A DNA stretch of 64,000 nt from Flavobacterium sp. GSB-24 (GTDB lineage Bacteria; Bacteroidota; Bacteroidia; Flavobacteriales; Flavobacteriaceae): contig NZ_AP027043.1 of NCBI RefSeq assembly GCF_027924665.1, positions 3,472,001-3,536,000 on the forward strand. Reading direction: 5' to 3'. Under the pieces are notes generated by a model. It searched no databases and was not told the DNA's origin. It worked only from the letters and a program-made list of their open reading frames with translations. This document shows positions 27,433 through 36,023 of this stretch, piece by piece. The stretch's first letter is position 1. Each line of letters opens with the position of its first letter. The translations under genes and the position numbers were made by a program.

Positions 27433-28446
27433 TTATTCAGCCCACTCATTAATCCAGCTGCTAACAGTCTGGCACCACTTCTGGTCGTCATTCAAACAGG
27501 GAATAGCCAGGAAATTTTCCCCTCCATTTTTCTCAAAATCTTCTTTGGCGCGCATGGCGATTTCTTCGAGCGTTTCTAAACAATCCGAAACGAAAGCAGG
27601 TGTTACAACAGCCAGATTTTTAATTCCTTTTGCCGGCATTTTGTCAATTTCAATATCAGTATAAGGCTCTAACCATTTATCTCCCGCCAAACGCGATTGA
27701 AATGTCAGACTGTATTTATCTTCGGGAAGCCCTAATAATTTTACAACTTGCCTTGTTGTTTCGTAACATTGGTGACGATAACAGAAATCGTGTGCCGGAG
27801 ATGGCGCACTGCAACAAGAACCGTCAATTTTACAATGTGATTTTGTAACGTCGGTTTTGCGAATGTGACGCTCTGGAATTCCGTGATAAGAAAACAACAA
27901 ATGATCATATTCAAAACCAACTAAATGTTTTTGAATTGAATCTGCCAAATTCTTGATGTAATCCGGTTTGTTATAAAATGCCGGAACATCAGTAAATGTA
28001 ATGTGCGGGAATTTCTTCTTGCGGATTTCTTCGGCCTTTACCAAAATAGTCAAAGTCGAAGCCATTGCATATTGCGGATACAGCGGAAAAAGCAGTACTT
28101 CAGTAACGCCTTTATCATGCAATTGCTGGAGTCCTTTCTCGATTGTCATGCTTCCGTAACGCATTGCAAGTTCAACCGGTACATTTACTAAAGTCTGTAC
28201 TTTTTTCTGCATTCTTTCTGAAAGAACAACTAATGGAGAACCTTCTTCCCACCAGATTTTCGCATAAGCGTGCGCAGATTCTTCTGGCCTTTTTCTTAAA
28301 ATAATGCCGCGAACCAATAATGCTCTCAATAAATACGGAACGTCGATCACGTATTTATCCATTAGAAATTCATCTAAATACGGTTTTACATCTTTTGGTG
28401 CGGGACTTTCGGGAGATCCCAAATTTACTAATAATACGCCTTTCAT
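27433..28446 (-). CDS. hemH: Ferrochelatase
   Basis: 337 residues when started at the ATG at 28446 (MKGVLLVNLGSPESP), the family start; a 24-codon upstream extension is possible but a -7 box at 28516-28523 would put transcription start inside it. Ferrochelatase inserts Fe(II) into protoporphyrin IX. The catalytic His is in LLFSYHGIPERH and the conserved Glu in LETLEEI. Five cysteines cluster internally between KSHC and HQCYE (C, CC, C, C), resembling the class of bacterial ferrochelatases that hold an iron-sulphur cluster in an internal loop. An AraC regulator lies directly upstream. Confidence 0.95.
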   Translation of the reverse strand: MKGVLLVNLGSPESPAPKDVKPYLDEFLMDKYVIDVPYLLRALLVRGIILRKRPEESAHAYAKIWWEEGSPLVVLSERMQKKVQTLVNVPVELAMRYGSMTIEKGLQQLHDKGVTEVLLFPLYPQYAMASTLTILVKAEEIRKKKFPHITFTDVPAFYNKPDYIKNLADSIQKHLVGFEYDHLLFSYHGIPERHIRKTDVTKSHCKIDGSCCSAPSPAHDFCYRHQCYETTRQVVKLLGLPEDKYSLTFQSRLAGDKWLEPYTDIEIDKMPAKGIKNLAVVTPAFVSDCLETLEEIAMRAKEDFEKNGGENFLAIPCLNDDQKWCQTVSSWINEWAE

Positions 28447-28515
28447 TATCGTTTTTGTTTTAAGCTTTGTTTTAATTTTCCTCAAACTCATTACTTGTTG
28501 CTTCTTAAAATTAAT

Positions 28516-28523
28516 CAAATATA
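28516..28523 (-). promoter_or_regulatory. -7 promoter box of hemH
   Basis: TATATTTG on the minus strand, a full TAnnTTTG match about 70 bases upstream of the ATG at 28446. It decides for the shorter hemH start. A matching -33 box was not seen. Confidence 0.5.
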
Positions 28524-28537
28524 TTTTTATTTATGCC

Positions 28538-29428
28538 TTAATCTATAAAAGCGAAACTGTTTTTATGATTGGTATTAATGGACATTAGATATCTTTTTGG
28601 GGTTGTGGAAAATTTTTTCTTGAATCCCGCAATAAAGTGGCTTCCGGTGCTGTATCCTATTTTCAGGCCGACTTCATTTACATTGTAAGAACCGCTGTCC
28701 AATAGTTTTAAGGCGAAATCCATTTTGTAGTCAAACAGAAAACCGTATACCGTATCACCATAAATTTGTTTGAAGCCTGTTTTTAATTTTTTCATATTCA
28801 GCCCAATTTCATCTGCCAGCTGCTGCAGTCCTGGCGGTTCGGCCATATTGGCGATAAGTATTTCTCTGGCTTTTTTGATTTTCAGCACGTTATCTTCATC
28901 AGTCAAAAATGGACATTGCACTGCGTTTGGATCTTCCATTTTATTGAAATACAGACTCAATAATTCATATGCTTTTCCTTTATAATAAAGGTTCTTTAGG
29001 GAAGGATGAAGGCTGTAATGAAACAGCTGGCTCAAAACAACAGCCATAGCAGGACTGATGTACGCTTTGGCATAATACTTTTTTTTCTTCTTATCGGGGC
29101 TTAAAATAGAAATATAATCTGCTTGAACGGAAAATAACGAGTGAAATTTATTAATCGAAACAATAACAGAAATCATCCATGAATTTGGAGAAAGTTCTAA
29201 CTTAAGCAATGACTGATGCTGCAGATTGCACAAAATCAGTGATTTTTCCTCTTTCAATTCTAATGTGCAATGATCCTGACTGGACAAAAAAAATGCATTA
29301 CCTTTTAGTGCGAAATGAAACTGTATCAGGCCGGCACCTATTTCGTGCTGTGCAGAAAAAGATTCTGAGCTGTCGTTCTGGAAACGGATAAGGGTAAGGC
29401 CGTCCTCAATTTGTATTTCTTCCTCCAT
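28538..29428 (-). CDS. AraC-family transcriptional regulator
   Basis: 296 residues. The C-terminal ~100 residues hold two helix-turn-helix motifs (LQQLADEIGLNMKKLKTGFK and VNEVGLKIGYSTGSHFIAGF) and the typical KKKFSTTPKRYL end. The N-terminal part is not a cupin that I can recognise; the family resembles PchR-type regulators that respond to siderophores or haem. Position immediately upstream of hemH and near hemA suggests control of haem synthesis, which is an inference. Confidence 0.9.
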   Translation of the reverse strand: MEEEIQIEDGLTLIRFQNDSSESFSAQHEIGAGLIQFHFALKGNAFFLSSQDHCTLELKEEKSLILCNLQHQSLLKLELSPNSWMISVIVSINKFHSLFSVQADYISILSPDKKKKKYYAKAYISPAMAVVLSQLFHYSLHPSLKNLYYKGKAYELLSLYFNKMEDPNAVQCPFLTDEDNVLKIKKAREILIANMAEPPGLQQLADEIGLNMKKLKTGFKQIYGDTVYGFLFDYKMDFALKLLDSGSYNVNEVGLKIGYSTGSHFIAGFKKKFSTTPKRYLMSINTNHKNSFAFID

Positions 29429-29476
29429 TTTTTTGATATAAAAAATTATTGACTTTTCGAGATAGTTTCCAGCTGG

Positions 29477-30028
29477 TTATTGTCTATTGGCTTCTAAAAC
29501 TGCGGCAAACTGGATATTTATTTTATTGGAAAGCTTGCTTTTAACCAAATTTGGGATTTCAATATTAAAATCACTGGCATTTACGCTGAAATTACATGAA
29601 ATGCTGACCCCTGATGGTGATCTGCTTATCTTTGCAGCAGTATTTATATCCCTGGATTTACCGTGAAGTTGTAATTTGCCTTTAATGATAAAATCCTTAG
29701 CATCTGCGCTTAGGCTTTGAAGATCAAATCCTTCTATCTTTCCTTTAAATACGGCTTTTGGATATTGGTCACTTTCAATATAATTTTCATTGAAGTGTTC
29801 TTCCATTAAGGCAACCTTAAACTGGAAACCTTTCATCAGGGCTAAACTTGCAATCTCTCCTGTTGCTGGATTCAAAACAAAAGTAACATTCCGATTTACT
29901 GCTTTAACTTCTTCAAAAGAAGGAACGGAAGCTTCAAAAATGACTTTTGCCGATTTACTGACCATTTTTTCTTGTGATACGCCAATGGCGCAAAGACACA
30001 GCATTGCAATAAGTATTGTTTTTTTCAT
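29477..30028 (-). CDS. YceI-family periplasmic lipid-binding protein
   Basis: 183 residues with a signal peptide (1-18, ending GVS-Q). The YceI beta-barrel (lipocalin-like) follows: MKGFQFKVALMEEHFNENYIESDQYPKAVFKGKI and KGKLQLHGKSRD. YceI proteins bind isoprenoids such as polyprenyl chains. It is a tandem duplicate of the next gene upstream (48 bases between them), with long identical blocks. Confidence 0.93.
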   Translation of the reverse strand: MKKTILIAMLCLCAIGVSQEKMVSKSAKVIFEASVPSFEEVKAVNRNVTFVLNPATGEIASLALMKGFQFKVALMEEHFNENYIESDQYPKAVFKGKIEGFDLQSLSADAKDFIIKGKLQLHGKSRDINTAAKISRSPSGVSISCNFSVNASDFNIEIPNLVKSKLSNKINIQFAAVLEANRQ

Positions 30029-30076
30029 TTATTTCGCCTTTATTTTTTTTAGATCATTATCTATTTTGTGCAGCTC

Positions 30077-30616
30077 TTATTTTAAAACTGCAATAATTTG
30101 AATTTTGACTTTATTATCCAGTTTATATTTAATAAGCGCTGGAATCGGAATGTTAAAATCACTTGCATTTACTTCAAAATCAGATATAAAGGTGACTCTG
30201 GAACCCGATCTTGTAATTTTTGCATCGGCACTTATATCCTTGGATTTTCCATGCATTTCTAATTTTCCTTTTATGGTGTAATCTTTATAATCTTCAGTTA
30301 GATTTTTAATGTCGAATCCTTCTATTTGCCCTCTAAAAATAGCTTTTGGATATTTATCGGTTTCCATGTAATTTTCATTAAAATGTTCTTCCATTAATGC
30401 CATTTCAAACTGGAATCCTTTCATTAAAGCCAGACTTGCCACTTCTCCAGTTGCGGGATTCAAAACAAAAGTTACATTGCTGTTAGTTCCTGCAACCGGC
30501 TGAAAAGAAGGTACTGAAGCTTCCAGAGTTATTGTTGCAGATTTAGTTACTATTTTTTCCTGTGAAAAAACAATAAAAGAAGCCAATAGCATTGGCATTA
30601 TTATGATTTTCTTCAT
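30077..30616 (-). CDS. YceI-family periplasmic protein, tandem paralogue
   Basis: 179 residues from the ATG at 30616 (MKKIIIM with a signal peptide), chosen over an upstream Met because it gives a normal signal sequence. It shares FVLNPATGEVASLALMKGFQ and the EEHFNENYMETDKYPKA block with the neighbouring YceI. The upstream cytochrome gene ends 14 bases before this start, so the three genes form an operon. Confidence 0.92.
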   Translation of the reverse strand: MKKIIIMPMLLASFIVFSQEKIVTKSATITLEASVPSFQPVAGTNSNVTFVLNPATGEVASLALMKGFQFEMALMEEHFNENYMETDKYPKAIFRGQIEGFDIKNLTEDYKDYTIKGKLEMHGKSKDISADAKITRSGSRVTFISDFEVNASDFNIPIPALIKYKLDNKVKIQIIAVLK

Positions 30617-30630
30617 GTTCTTGTTCTGGA

Positions 30631-30999
30631 TTATTGTTCTAATAATCCATCCTGACTCCATTTATTTATAATCTCTATAGTTGTCTGGGGCAGTCTTGGC
30701 CCTCCCTGGGGCATTAAGGAACTATCTCCGTTTTCTAAAGAAACTCGTGTAAGCAGTCCTCTATTTAAAACTGCATTTTTCACCTGTTCATAAGTAACTA
30801 AAGACATCGGCGCTCCATTTTTAGGAACTGCTGCATGGCATACAACACAGTTATTATCAATAATAGATTTTACATTTTGCCTGTATGTTGCCAAACCATT
30901 AATTGGCGCAGTGTCGCTTAGGGTGCTTGGGTCGTCATTGGCACAGCTTACAAAAATTGAAGCTAATGATGAGATGGCCAGAAGGGTTTTTAGATTCAT
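30631..30999 (-). CDS. Mono-haem c-type cytochrome-like lipoprotein
   Basis: 122 residues. The lipobox is in SLASIFVSCAND. One haem-attachment motif, NNCVVCHAAVP (CxxCH), is present, and a possible distal Met lies in SLMPQGGPRLP, a pattern common in small Bacteroidota cytochromes. It should sit on the periplasmic membrane face and pass electrons. It leads the YceI pair. Confidence 0.9.
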   Translation of the reverse strand: MNLKTLLAISSLASIFVSCANDDPSTLSDTAPINGLATYRQNVKSIIDNNCVVCHAAVPKNGAPMSLVTYEQVKNAVLNRGLLTRVSLENGDSSLMPQGGPRLPQTTIEIINKWSQDGLLEQ

Positions 31000-31167
31000 A
31001 AGATTGGTTTTTAGTTATAAATAAATGCATGACTTTAAGAATTACCAGGCATTTCAAAATCATATACGATGAAATGAATAATCCAGATTTCGAAGGAGGC
31101 ATATTTAATGGTTTAAATCCAACAGGCATTTTTTAACGTAGATAAAACCAAATGCTAAAAACCAGTT

Positions 31168-31557
31168 ATGAGAAAAAAAATACTAATTACAATTTCACTT
31201 TTTACAATAATCGGAATTTCAACGTACCTCTACCTCTACAAAGGACATAGGGATATAGAATCGGAAACTGCCGATTATGCTGTAACGGTCAGCGGACTGG
31301 AGAGAGAGTTTACCTCAAACGACTCTCTGGCTTACATCAAATATCAGGACAAAACAATTGAACTATCTGCACGGGTAACCAGTATCGATAAAGCCGGCAA
31401 TGGTATTGTTATGGGCGAAAAAGTATTTGTGACATTCAAAGACCGTTTGCCGCAAAATATTATATCCGGGAAAAACCTAAAAATTAAAGGGCGTTTTTTA
31501 GGATATGACGAACTGCTTCAGGAATTTAAAATAGACCAATCTTCAGTTGTACACTAA
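31168..31557 (+). CDS. OB-fold (tRNA_anti-like) membrane-anchored protein
   Basis: 129 residues with an N-terminal membrane helix (~4-24). The remainder folds like the tRNA_anti-like OB domain: IELSARVTSIDKAGNGIVMG, KNLKIKGRFLGYDELLQEFKID. Despite the name it is periplasmic, so it does not act on tRNA. It begins 28 bases before the DUF5777 gene and reads divergently from the cytochrome/YceI operon. Such proteins often accompany YceI clusters in this phylum. Confidence 0.8.
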   Translation: MRKKILITISLFTIIGISTYLYLYKGHRDIESETADYAVTVSGLEREFTSNDSLAYIKYQDKTIELSARVTSIDKAGNGIVMGEKVFVTFKDRLPQNIISGKNLKIKGRFLGYDELLQEFKIDQSSVVH

Positions 31558-31584
31558 TACAAATAACAATTTAAAACTAACCTC

Positions 31585-32424
31585 ATGAAAAACTTTATCC
31601 TATTATTTTTTTTATTTCCGCTGTTAACCTTCTCCCAAACCGATTTATTGTCCGGGGTAGAAACTCCTTCTGCAAAAGAAAAAGTGACCTCTGCATTCAA
31701 AGCCTTAAAAATCGTTAATCTCGAATCTACAAAATTGGCAGCAAAAGGCGATTTGTATTTTGTTGTTGCACACCGATTCGGCTCTATTAAAGATGGCTTT
31801 GAAGGTTTCTATGGACTGGATAATGCCAATACGCAGATTAAATTTATTTACGGTCTAACAAATGGACTCAACGTAAGTGCCGCCAGAAGTGAATTTGCTT
31901 ATGACTTTGCAACAAAATATATGCTGTTTCCTCAAATAAAAGACGGCTTTCCTGTTACTATTGCTGGTTTTAATAGTTTATCTATTAATAACACATTAAA
32001 AGAAAGTCTGTATCCGAAACTTCAATTTAAAGACAGGCTGACTTATGTTGCGCAGCTGCTGATTTCCAGAAAATTTTCTGAAAAGCTGTCTTTAGAAATT
32101 GTGCCGTCATTCTTTCATCAAAACTTTGTTGATGATGTAGACCAAAGCAATTCCCAATATGCCATAGGATTTGGAGGAAGATATAAATTCGCTAAGCGCT
32201 GGTCCTTAAATATGGATTATGCGGCGCATTTAAACAGAGCGCCAAATTCACTTTATAAAAATCCGCTGTCTATTGGTTTTGATCTGGAAACCGGCGGACA
32301 TGTTTTCCAGATGCATTTTACCAGTTCACAGGCAATTGATGAGGCTGGATATCTAGGAAGAACCACTGGCGACTGGACAAAAGGAGATATATTTTTTGGA
32401 TTTAATCTTGCCAGGGTTTTTTAG
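31585..32424 (+). CDS. DUF5777-type outer-membrane beta-barrel protein
   Basis: 279 residues. Signal peptide 1-18 (LTFSQ), then a beta-barrel with AHRFGSIKDGFEGFYGLDN and a C-terminal GDIFFGFNLARVF. The family is known only as DUF5777 and is seen with YceI and cytochrome genes. It lies 27 bases downstream of the OB-fold gene. Role unknown; a partner or pore for the redox module is plausible. Confidence 0.85.
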   Translation: MKNFILLFFLFPLLTFSQTDLLSGVETPSAKEKVTSAFKALKIVNLESTKLAAKGDLYFVVAHRFGSIKDGFEGFYGLDNANTQIKFIYGLTNGLNVSAARSEFAYDFATKYMLFPQIKDGFPVTIAGFNSLSINNTLKESLYPKLQFKDRLTYVAQLLISRKFSEKLSLEIVPSFFHQNFVDDVDQSNSQYAIGFGGRYKFAKRWSLNMDYAAHLNRAPNSLYKNPLSIGFDLETGGHVFQMHFTSSQAIDEAGYLGRTTGDWTKGDIFFGFNLARVF

Positions 32425-32463
32425 TATCTACTTTATAATTAAATTATTAGGTAATTTCTGTAT

Positions 32464-32478
32464 TTAAAATGATTCTAA
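32464..32478. promoter_or_regulatory. Fur/PerR-like 7-1-7 box, variant TTAAAATGATTCTAA
   Basis: One mismatch from the perfect palindrome TTAGAATGATTCTAA. It lies 40 bases after the DUF5777 stop and 77 bases upstream of the gene at 32555, where it could control the HMA-like and globin-like pair. Confidence 0.45.
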
Positions 32479-32554
32479 ATTAATCGATTTTCTATTATTT
32501 CTAAAACCGCAGCTCTAAAGTACACGTAGATAATTTTAAAACCATAAAAAAATT

Positions 32555-32989
32555 ATGAAGACTAATAAAATAATTAAAAAAGGACTTTTAATTCTGAGCG
32601 GCATATTTGTACTGTTTGCCGCGATTTTGCTTTTTCACATTATAACGGCCAAACCGCCCGTTTATGACACCCCAAATCTCCAAGTAAGCAGAATCGATTT
32701 TAAATCAGATATTGATTCTCTGCAGGCCAGAAAAATTTGTGCCGACCTTAGAAGCATAAAAGGCCTGACATCAGACTCTATCATCGTTAAAAGAAATGTT
32801 GTGGTGTATTTCCACAATAATAAAATTACAAACTCGGAGAAAGTTTTCAACGAGCTGATGGCTAAAGGACGTTACGATGCGCAGCGCTATATTTTACCGG
32901 CAAATTTAGCAGACAAAGAAGTCTGCCCAATGAATCAAAATAGTTTGAGCTATAAACTGTCTCAAAAGATAAATCGTTTTTTTAATTAA
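32555..32989 (+). CDS. Membrane-anchored small protein, HMA-like fold possible
   Basis: 144 residues with one N-terminal helix (~9-31). The soluble part has a beta-alpha-beta-beta-alpha-beta look (RIDFKSDIDSLQARKICADLRSIKGL, NVVVYFHNNKITNSEKVFNELM) like heavy-metal-associated domains, but the CxxC metal site is missing. A conserved Cys-Pro (KEVCPMNQNS) lies near the end. It is 20 bases upstream of the globin-like lipoprotein gene. Function unknown. Confidence 0.7.
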   Translation: MKTNKIIKKGLLILSGIFVLFAAILLFHIITAKPPVYDTPNLQVSRIDFKSDIDSLQARKICADLRSIKGLTSDSIIVKRNVVVYFHNNKITNSEKVFNELMAKGRYDAQRYILPANLADKEVCPMNQNSLSYKLSQKINRFFN

Positions 32990-33009
32990 CCCTTTAATAC
33001 TTTAAATTT

Positions 33010-33600
33010 ATGAAAGTTTATTCAAAACTTACACTTAGTGTACTAATTGCTGCATCGGCAGCTATGATTTCCTGCAGCAGTAATGACGACGAAACCCCAG
33101 CACCGGTTAAGGCTTCTATCTACGAACGATTAGGCGGAACTAAAATGGTTTCCGATCCGGATAATTCAGGGCAGATGATCGAGCAGGGTCGTTTGAGTTT
33201 CCGTAAAGTCGTAAATTCAACTATTGGATTAATTGTTGCTGATATCCAATCCAATGCGGCAGGTAATCTGCAGGCACATTTTGCACCTTTATTGGCAGAA
33301 ACCGGAACTACCCAGTCTACTAATATTGCTAAATTATCAGATAATCTGACTGATTTCTTTTCATTTAATACCGGAGGTACCAATGCTGTAAATACATATT
33401 CTGGTTTGAATATGGTTGCAGCGCATGATCCTGCGAAAAATCCTCGTATGGGAACAAAATCAAGCAGTGCAGATTATACAAAATTCGAAGGTTATGTAGG
33501 GGCAGCCGCTAATGCAAATGGAGTTGCTTCAAATACAGAGCTTTATACGGATATTGTTGCTGTTTTGGAATCATTGAGAACTCCTATAGTTCAAAAATAA
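33010..33600 (+). CDS. Lipoprotein with truncated-haemoglobin-like fold
   Basis: 196 residues. The lipobox is in AAMISCSSND. The mature part starts SIYERLGGTKMV, like group 1 truncated globins, and later has YSGLNMVAAHD...RMG, matching the globin F-helix region where His is the haem-ligating residue, then a DY..F..YVGAA segment. A surface- or periplasm-exposed globin would be unusual and fits the haem-rich neighbourhood, but the haem pocket is only partly convincing. It ends at a perfect terminator. Confidence 0.7.
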   Translation: MKVYSKLTLSVLIAASAAMISCSSNDDETPAPVKASIYERLGGTKMVSDPDNSGQMIEQGRLSFRKVVNSTIGLIVADIQSNAAGNLQAHFAPLLAETGTTQSTNIAKLSDNLTDFFSFNTGGTNAVNTYSGLNMVAAHDPAKNPRMGTKSSSADYTKFEGYVGAAANANGVASNTELYTDIVAVLESLRTPIVQK

Positions 33601-33610
33601 ATTTCTTCTC

Positions 33611-33639
33611 AAAACGCTGCCTGAAAAAGGCAGCGTTTT
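33611..33639 (+). terminator. Terminator after the globin-like lipoprotein gene
   Basis: Perfect arms AAAACGCTGCC (33611-33621) and GGCAGCGTTTT (33629-33639), 10 bases after the stop codon. Confidence 0.9.
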
Positions 33640-33855
33640 ATATTTCAATACTATTTGAAGTGCGGGACTCTTAACAATATTTTAGAATCAGTATATAAAT
33701 ATTTTGAAAGTCTAATATCATGTATAATGGCAGGAAATTATATAAAATCGCCAATTTGAATCGATGTATTGTAAAGCGATATAGTAAGTTCTTATAGCCT
33801 TGTTATATAAATTACTTAGTAATAATTTTTTGAACTTTTTAAGGAAAGCATAAAT

Positions 33856-35160
33856 ATGGAAAATTTTAATATGTCCAGATCTACCACTTTTTACGCATTA
33901 GGGTTAAGCTATAAGAAAGCAGATGCAGTTATAAGAGGAAAATTTAGTTTAGATGCTAAAGCACAATCTGATTTATTGATGCAAGCCAAAGCAGAAGGTA
34001 TAGAATCATTGATTGTTACTTCTACTTGTAACAGAACTGAAATTTATGGATTTGCCCATCATCCTTATGAACTCATCAAATTGCTTTGCGAAAACAGCAA
34101 TGGTTCTGTAGAAGAATTTCAGCAGGCTGCTTATATATATAAGAATGAAGAAGCTGTCAGCCATATGTTCCGGGTAGGAACAGGTTTAGACAGTCAGATT
34201 CTGGGCGATTTTGAAATCATCAGCCAAATTAAAATCGCTTTTAATCATAGTAAACGGGAAGGTTTGGTAAATACTTTTCTGGACCGTTTAGTAAATATGG
34301 TTATTCAAGCGAGCAAAAAAGTTAAAACAGAGACTAAAATTTCTTCTGGTGCAACATCCGTTTCTTTTGCATCAGTGCAGTATATTATCCGAAATGTGGC
34401 GGATATTGGGAATAAAAATATTTTGTTATTCGGAACGGGGAAAATAGGAAGAAATACGTGCGAAAACTTAGTAAAACATACTAAAAACAGCCATATTGTC
34501 CTTATAAACAGAACAAAAAACAAAGCCGAATTACTGGCTGGCAAGCTGAATGTTATTGTAAAAGATTATGCTGATTTAAAACAGGAACTGCAGCAGGCCG
34601 ATGTGCTGGTTGTAGCTACAGGAGCACAAAATCCCACTATTGACAAAACATCGCTTGCTTTACAGAAACCCTTATTGATTCTGGATTTATCCATCCCGCG
34701 CAATGTAGATGCCAATGTAGAAGAAATCCCCGGTGTAACTTTAATACATCTGGATGATCTGTCTCAAATTACGGATGACACGCTGGAAAAAAGAAAACAG
34801 CATATTCCTGCTGCGGAAGCCATTATTGATGATCTGAAATTAGAACTGAATACCTGGGTGAACGGCCGAAAATGTGCTCCGACTATTCATGCCTTAAAAT
34901 CCAAGCTAAATGATATTGTATCAGCAGAATTTGCTTTTCAAAAAAGGAAAACAACCCATTTTGATGATGCACAGATGGATTTAATCAGTTCAAGAATTAT
35001 TCAAAAATTAACAAACCATTTTGCCAGCCATTTAAAAAATGAAAACACTTCAGTGGATCAAAGCATTGAATTCATTGAAAAAGTATTTCAGATAGGACAG
35101 CTTGCACCGAATAAGGCTTCTTCACCAATAGAAGAAAAATACAAAATCAATCTGTCATAA
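33856..35160 (+). CDS. hemA: Glutamyl-tRNA reductase
   Basis: 434 residues, full length for the family. It makes glutamate-1-semialdehyde, the first committed step of C5-pathway haem synthesis. Catalytic Cys is in LIVTSTCNRTEIYG, the substrate-binding GLDSQILGDFEI is intact, the NADPH-binding ILLFGTGKIGRNTCENL follows, and the dimerisation domain ends the protein. The usual partners hemC/hemD do not follow it in this window. hemH and an AraC regulator lie about 5 kb upstream on the opposite strand. Confidence 0.96.
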   Translation: MENFNMSRSTTFYALGLSYKKADAVIRGKFSLDAKAQSDLLMQAKAEGIESLIVTSTCNRTEIYGFAHHPYELIKLLCENSNGSVEEFQQAAYIYKNEEAVSHMFRVGTGLDSQILGDFEIISQIKIAFNHSKREGLVNTFLDRLVNMVIQASKKVKTETKISSGATSVSFASVQYIIRNVADIGNKNILLFGTGKIGRNTCENLVKHTKNSHIVLINRTKNKAELLAGKLNVIVKDYADLKQELQQADVLVVATGAQNPTIDKTSLALQKPLLILDLSIPRNVDANVEEIPGVTLIHLDDLSQITDDTLEKRKQHIPAAEAIIDDLKLELNTWVNGRKCAPTIHALKSKLNDIVSAEFAFQKRKTTHFDDAQMDLISSRIIQKLTNHFASHLKNENTSVDQSIEFIEKVFQIGQLAPNKASSPIEEKYKINLS

Positions 35161-35965
35161 ATGCTTAATCAGTTTCAGTTTCAAAGCTTACCAGAGTACT
35201 GAAACAAGCCATGCAAAAATAGAACCCGTCAGCTGCGGTGCACGCTGCGACGGGCTTGTCCATAAACATAATCTTCCAAAAAATGTTTACTTAATTCTGC
35301 ATGGGAGTAATCAATTCCTCATTTGGTAAAGTTAGACTAATTAATTTGGTGATAATTACATGATTATTAATTAATTTTATAATCAGCTTTTTTACTATAA
35401 ATTGCCTCACGTCATTGATCCATGTTATAAAAAAGGCGGGCCGGCGTACCAAACGCTTGAGGAGTAAACTAATTTTCTGCCTCAGCTGAGCAATAATTGA
35501 TAATCAGAGAGTGAGAGTGGAAAATTCAATAAATGATAAATAGTTAACGATTTAATGGGTTTTCATTATTTCAATTACTAGAAATTTTAAAAAAAGAAGT
35601 ATGGGGTCTATTCCATTTTTGGCGTTCGAATCCTGTTAACTTTTAACTTACGCTAAGTTTCAATTTATCTTATTTTTCAAGTGAATTTGGAAGATTACTA
35701 TTTGAAATTGTTGGTCAAAAACAGTTTATAAACATCCTCGAGGGTTAAACGCTAAAAAACGTTAAGCTTAAACTTTTTAATTAAATAAAGTATAAGTCGA
35801 AAGTATCTAATTATTGAAAGGATGCTTTAAAATTCTACTTTGGCTGCACAAATTTAAACTATTAACAGAGAAACTATTCAAGTCAAAATTTGACGATGAT
35901 TTTAGATTTTTTTACTATGGCTAAGGGGTTTGGTTAAAGTTCCGCCAGAGTGCAGATCGAATCCC
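35161..35965. other. Gene-free gap with one repeat copy
   Basis: AT-rich, no credible coding frame on either strand. It contains an imperfect GC-rich hairpin at about 35228-35256 (CCCGTC/GACGGG) that may end hemA, and copy 1 of a dispersed repeat at 35465-35537. Nothing else was seen. Confidence 0.6.
35465..35537 (+). repeat. Dispersed repeat, copy 1
   Basis: Aligns with 37541-37616 over about 70 bases in the same orientation (TAAAC, TGCCTCAG, TGAGC, ATAATCAGAG, TGGAAAATT shared in order, with small gaps). The two copies flank the sigma/anti-sigma operon. Confidence 0.65.
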
Positions 35966-36003
35966 AAAAAGCGCATATTGATTAGTATCAATATGCGCTT
36001 TTT
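35966..36003. terminator. Long bidirectional terminator hairpin
   Basis: Perfect 17-base arms, AAAAAGCGCATATTGAT (35966-35982) and its complement (35987-36003), with a 4-base loop. It lies 20 bases beyond the stop of the anti-sigma gene. Confidence 0.9.
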
Positions 36004-36023
36004 AGTTAGGACTTTTTATGGAA

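Noticed and set aside
28447..28518. 24-codon N-terminal extension of ferrochelatase
   Set aside because: Basic and not conserved in type; a -7 promoter box overlaps it, and the family start is at 28446.
35615..35645. GGCGTTCGAATCC, like the end of a tRNA
   Set aside because: Flanking bases do not pair into a T-stem, and no upstream tRNA body is visible.
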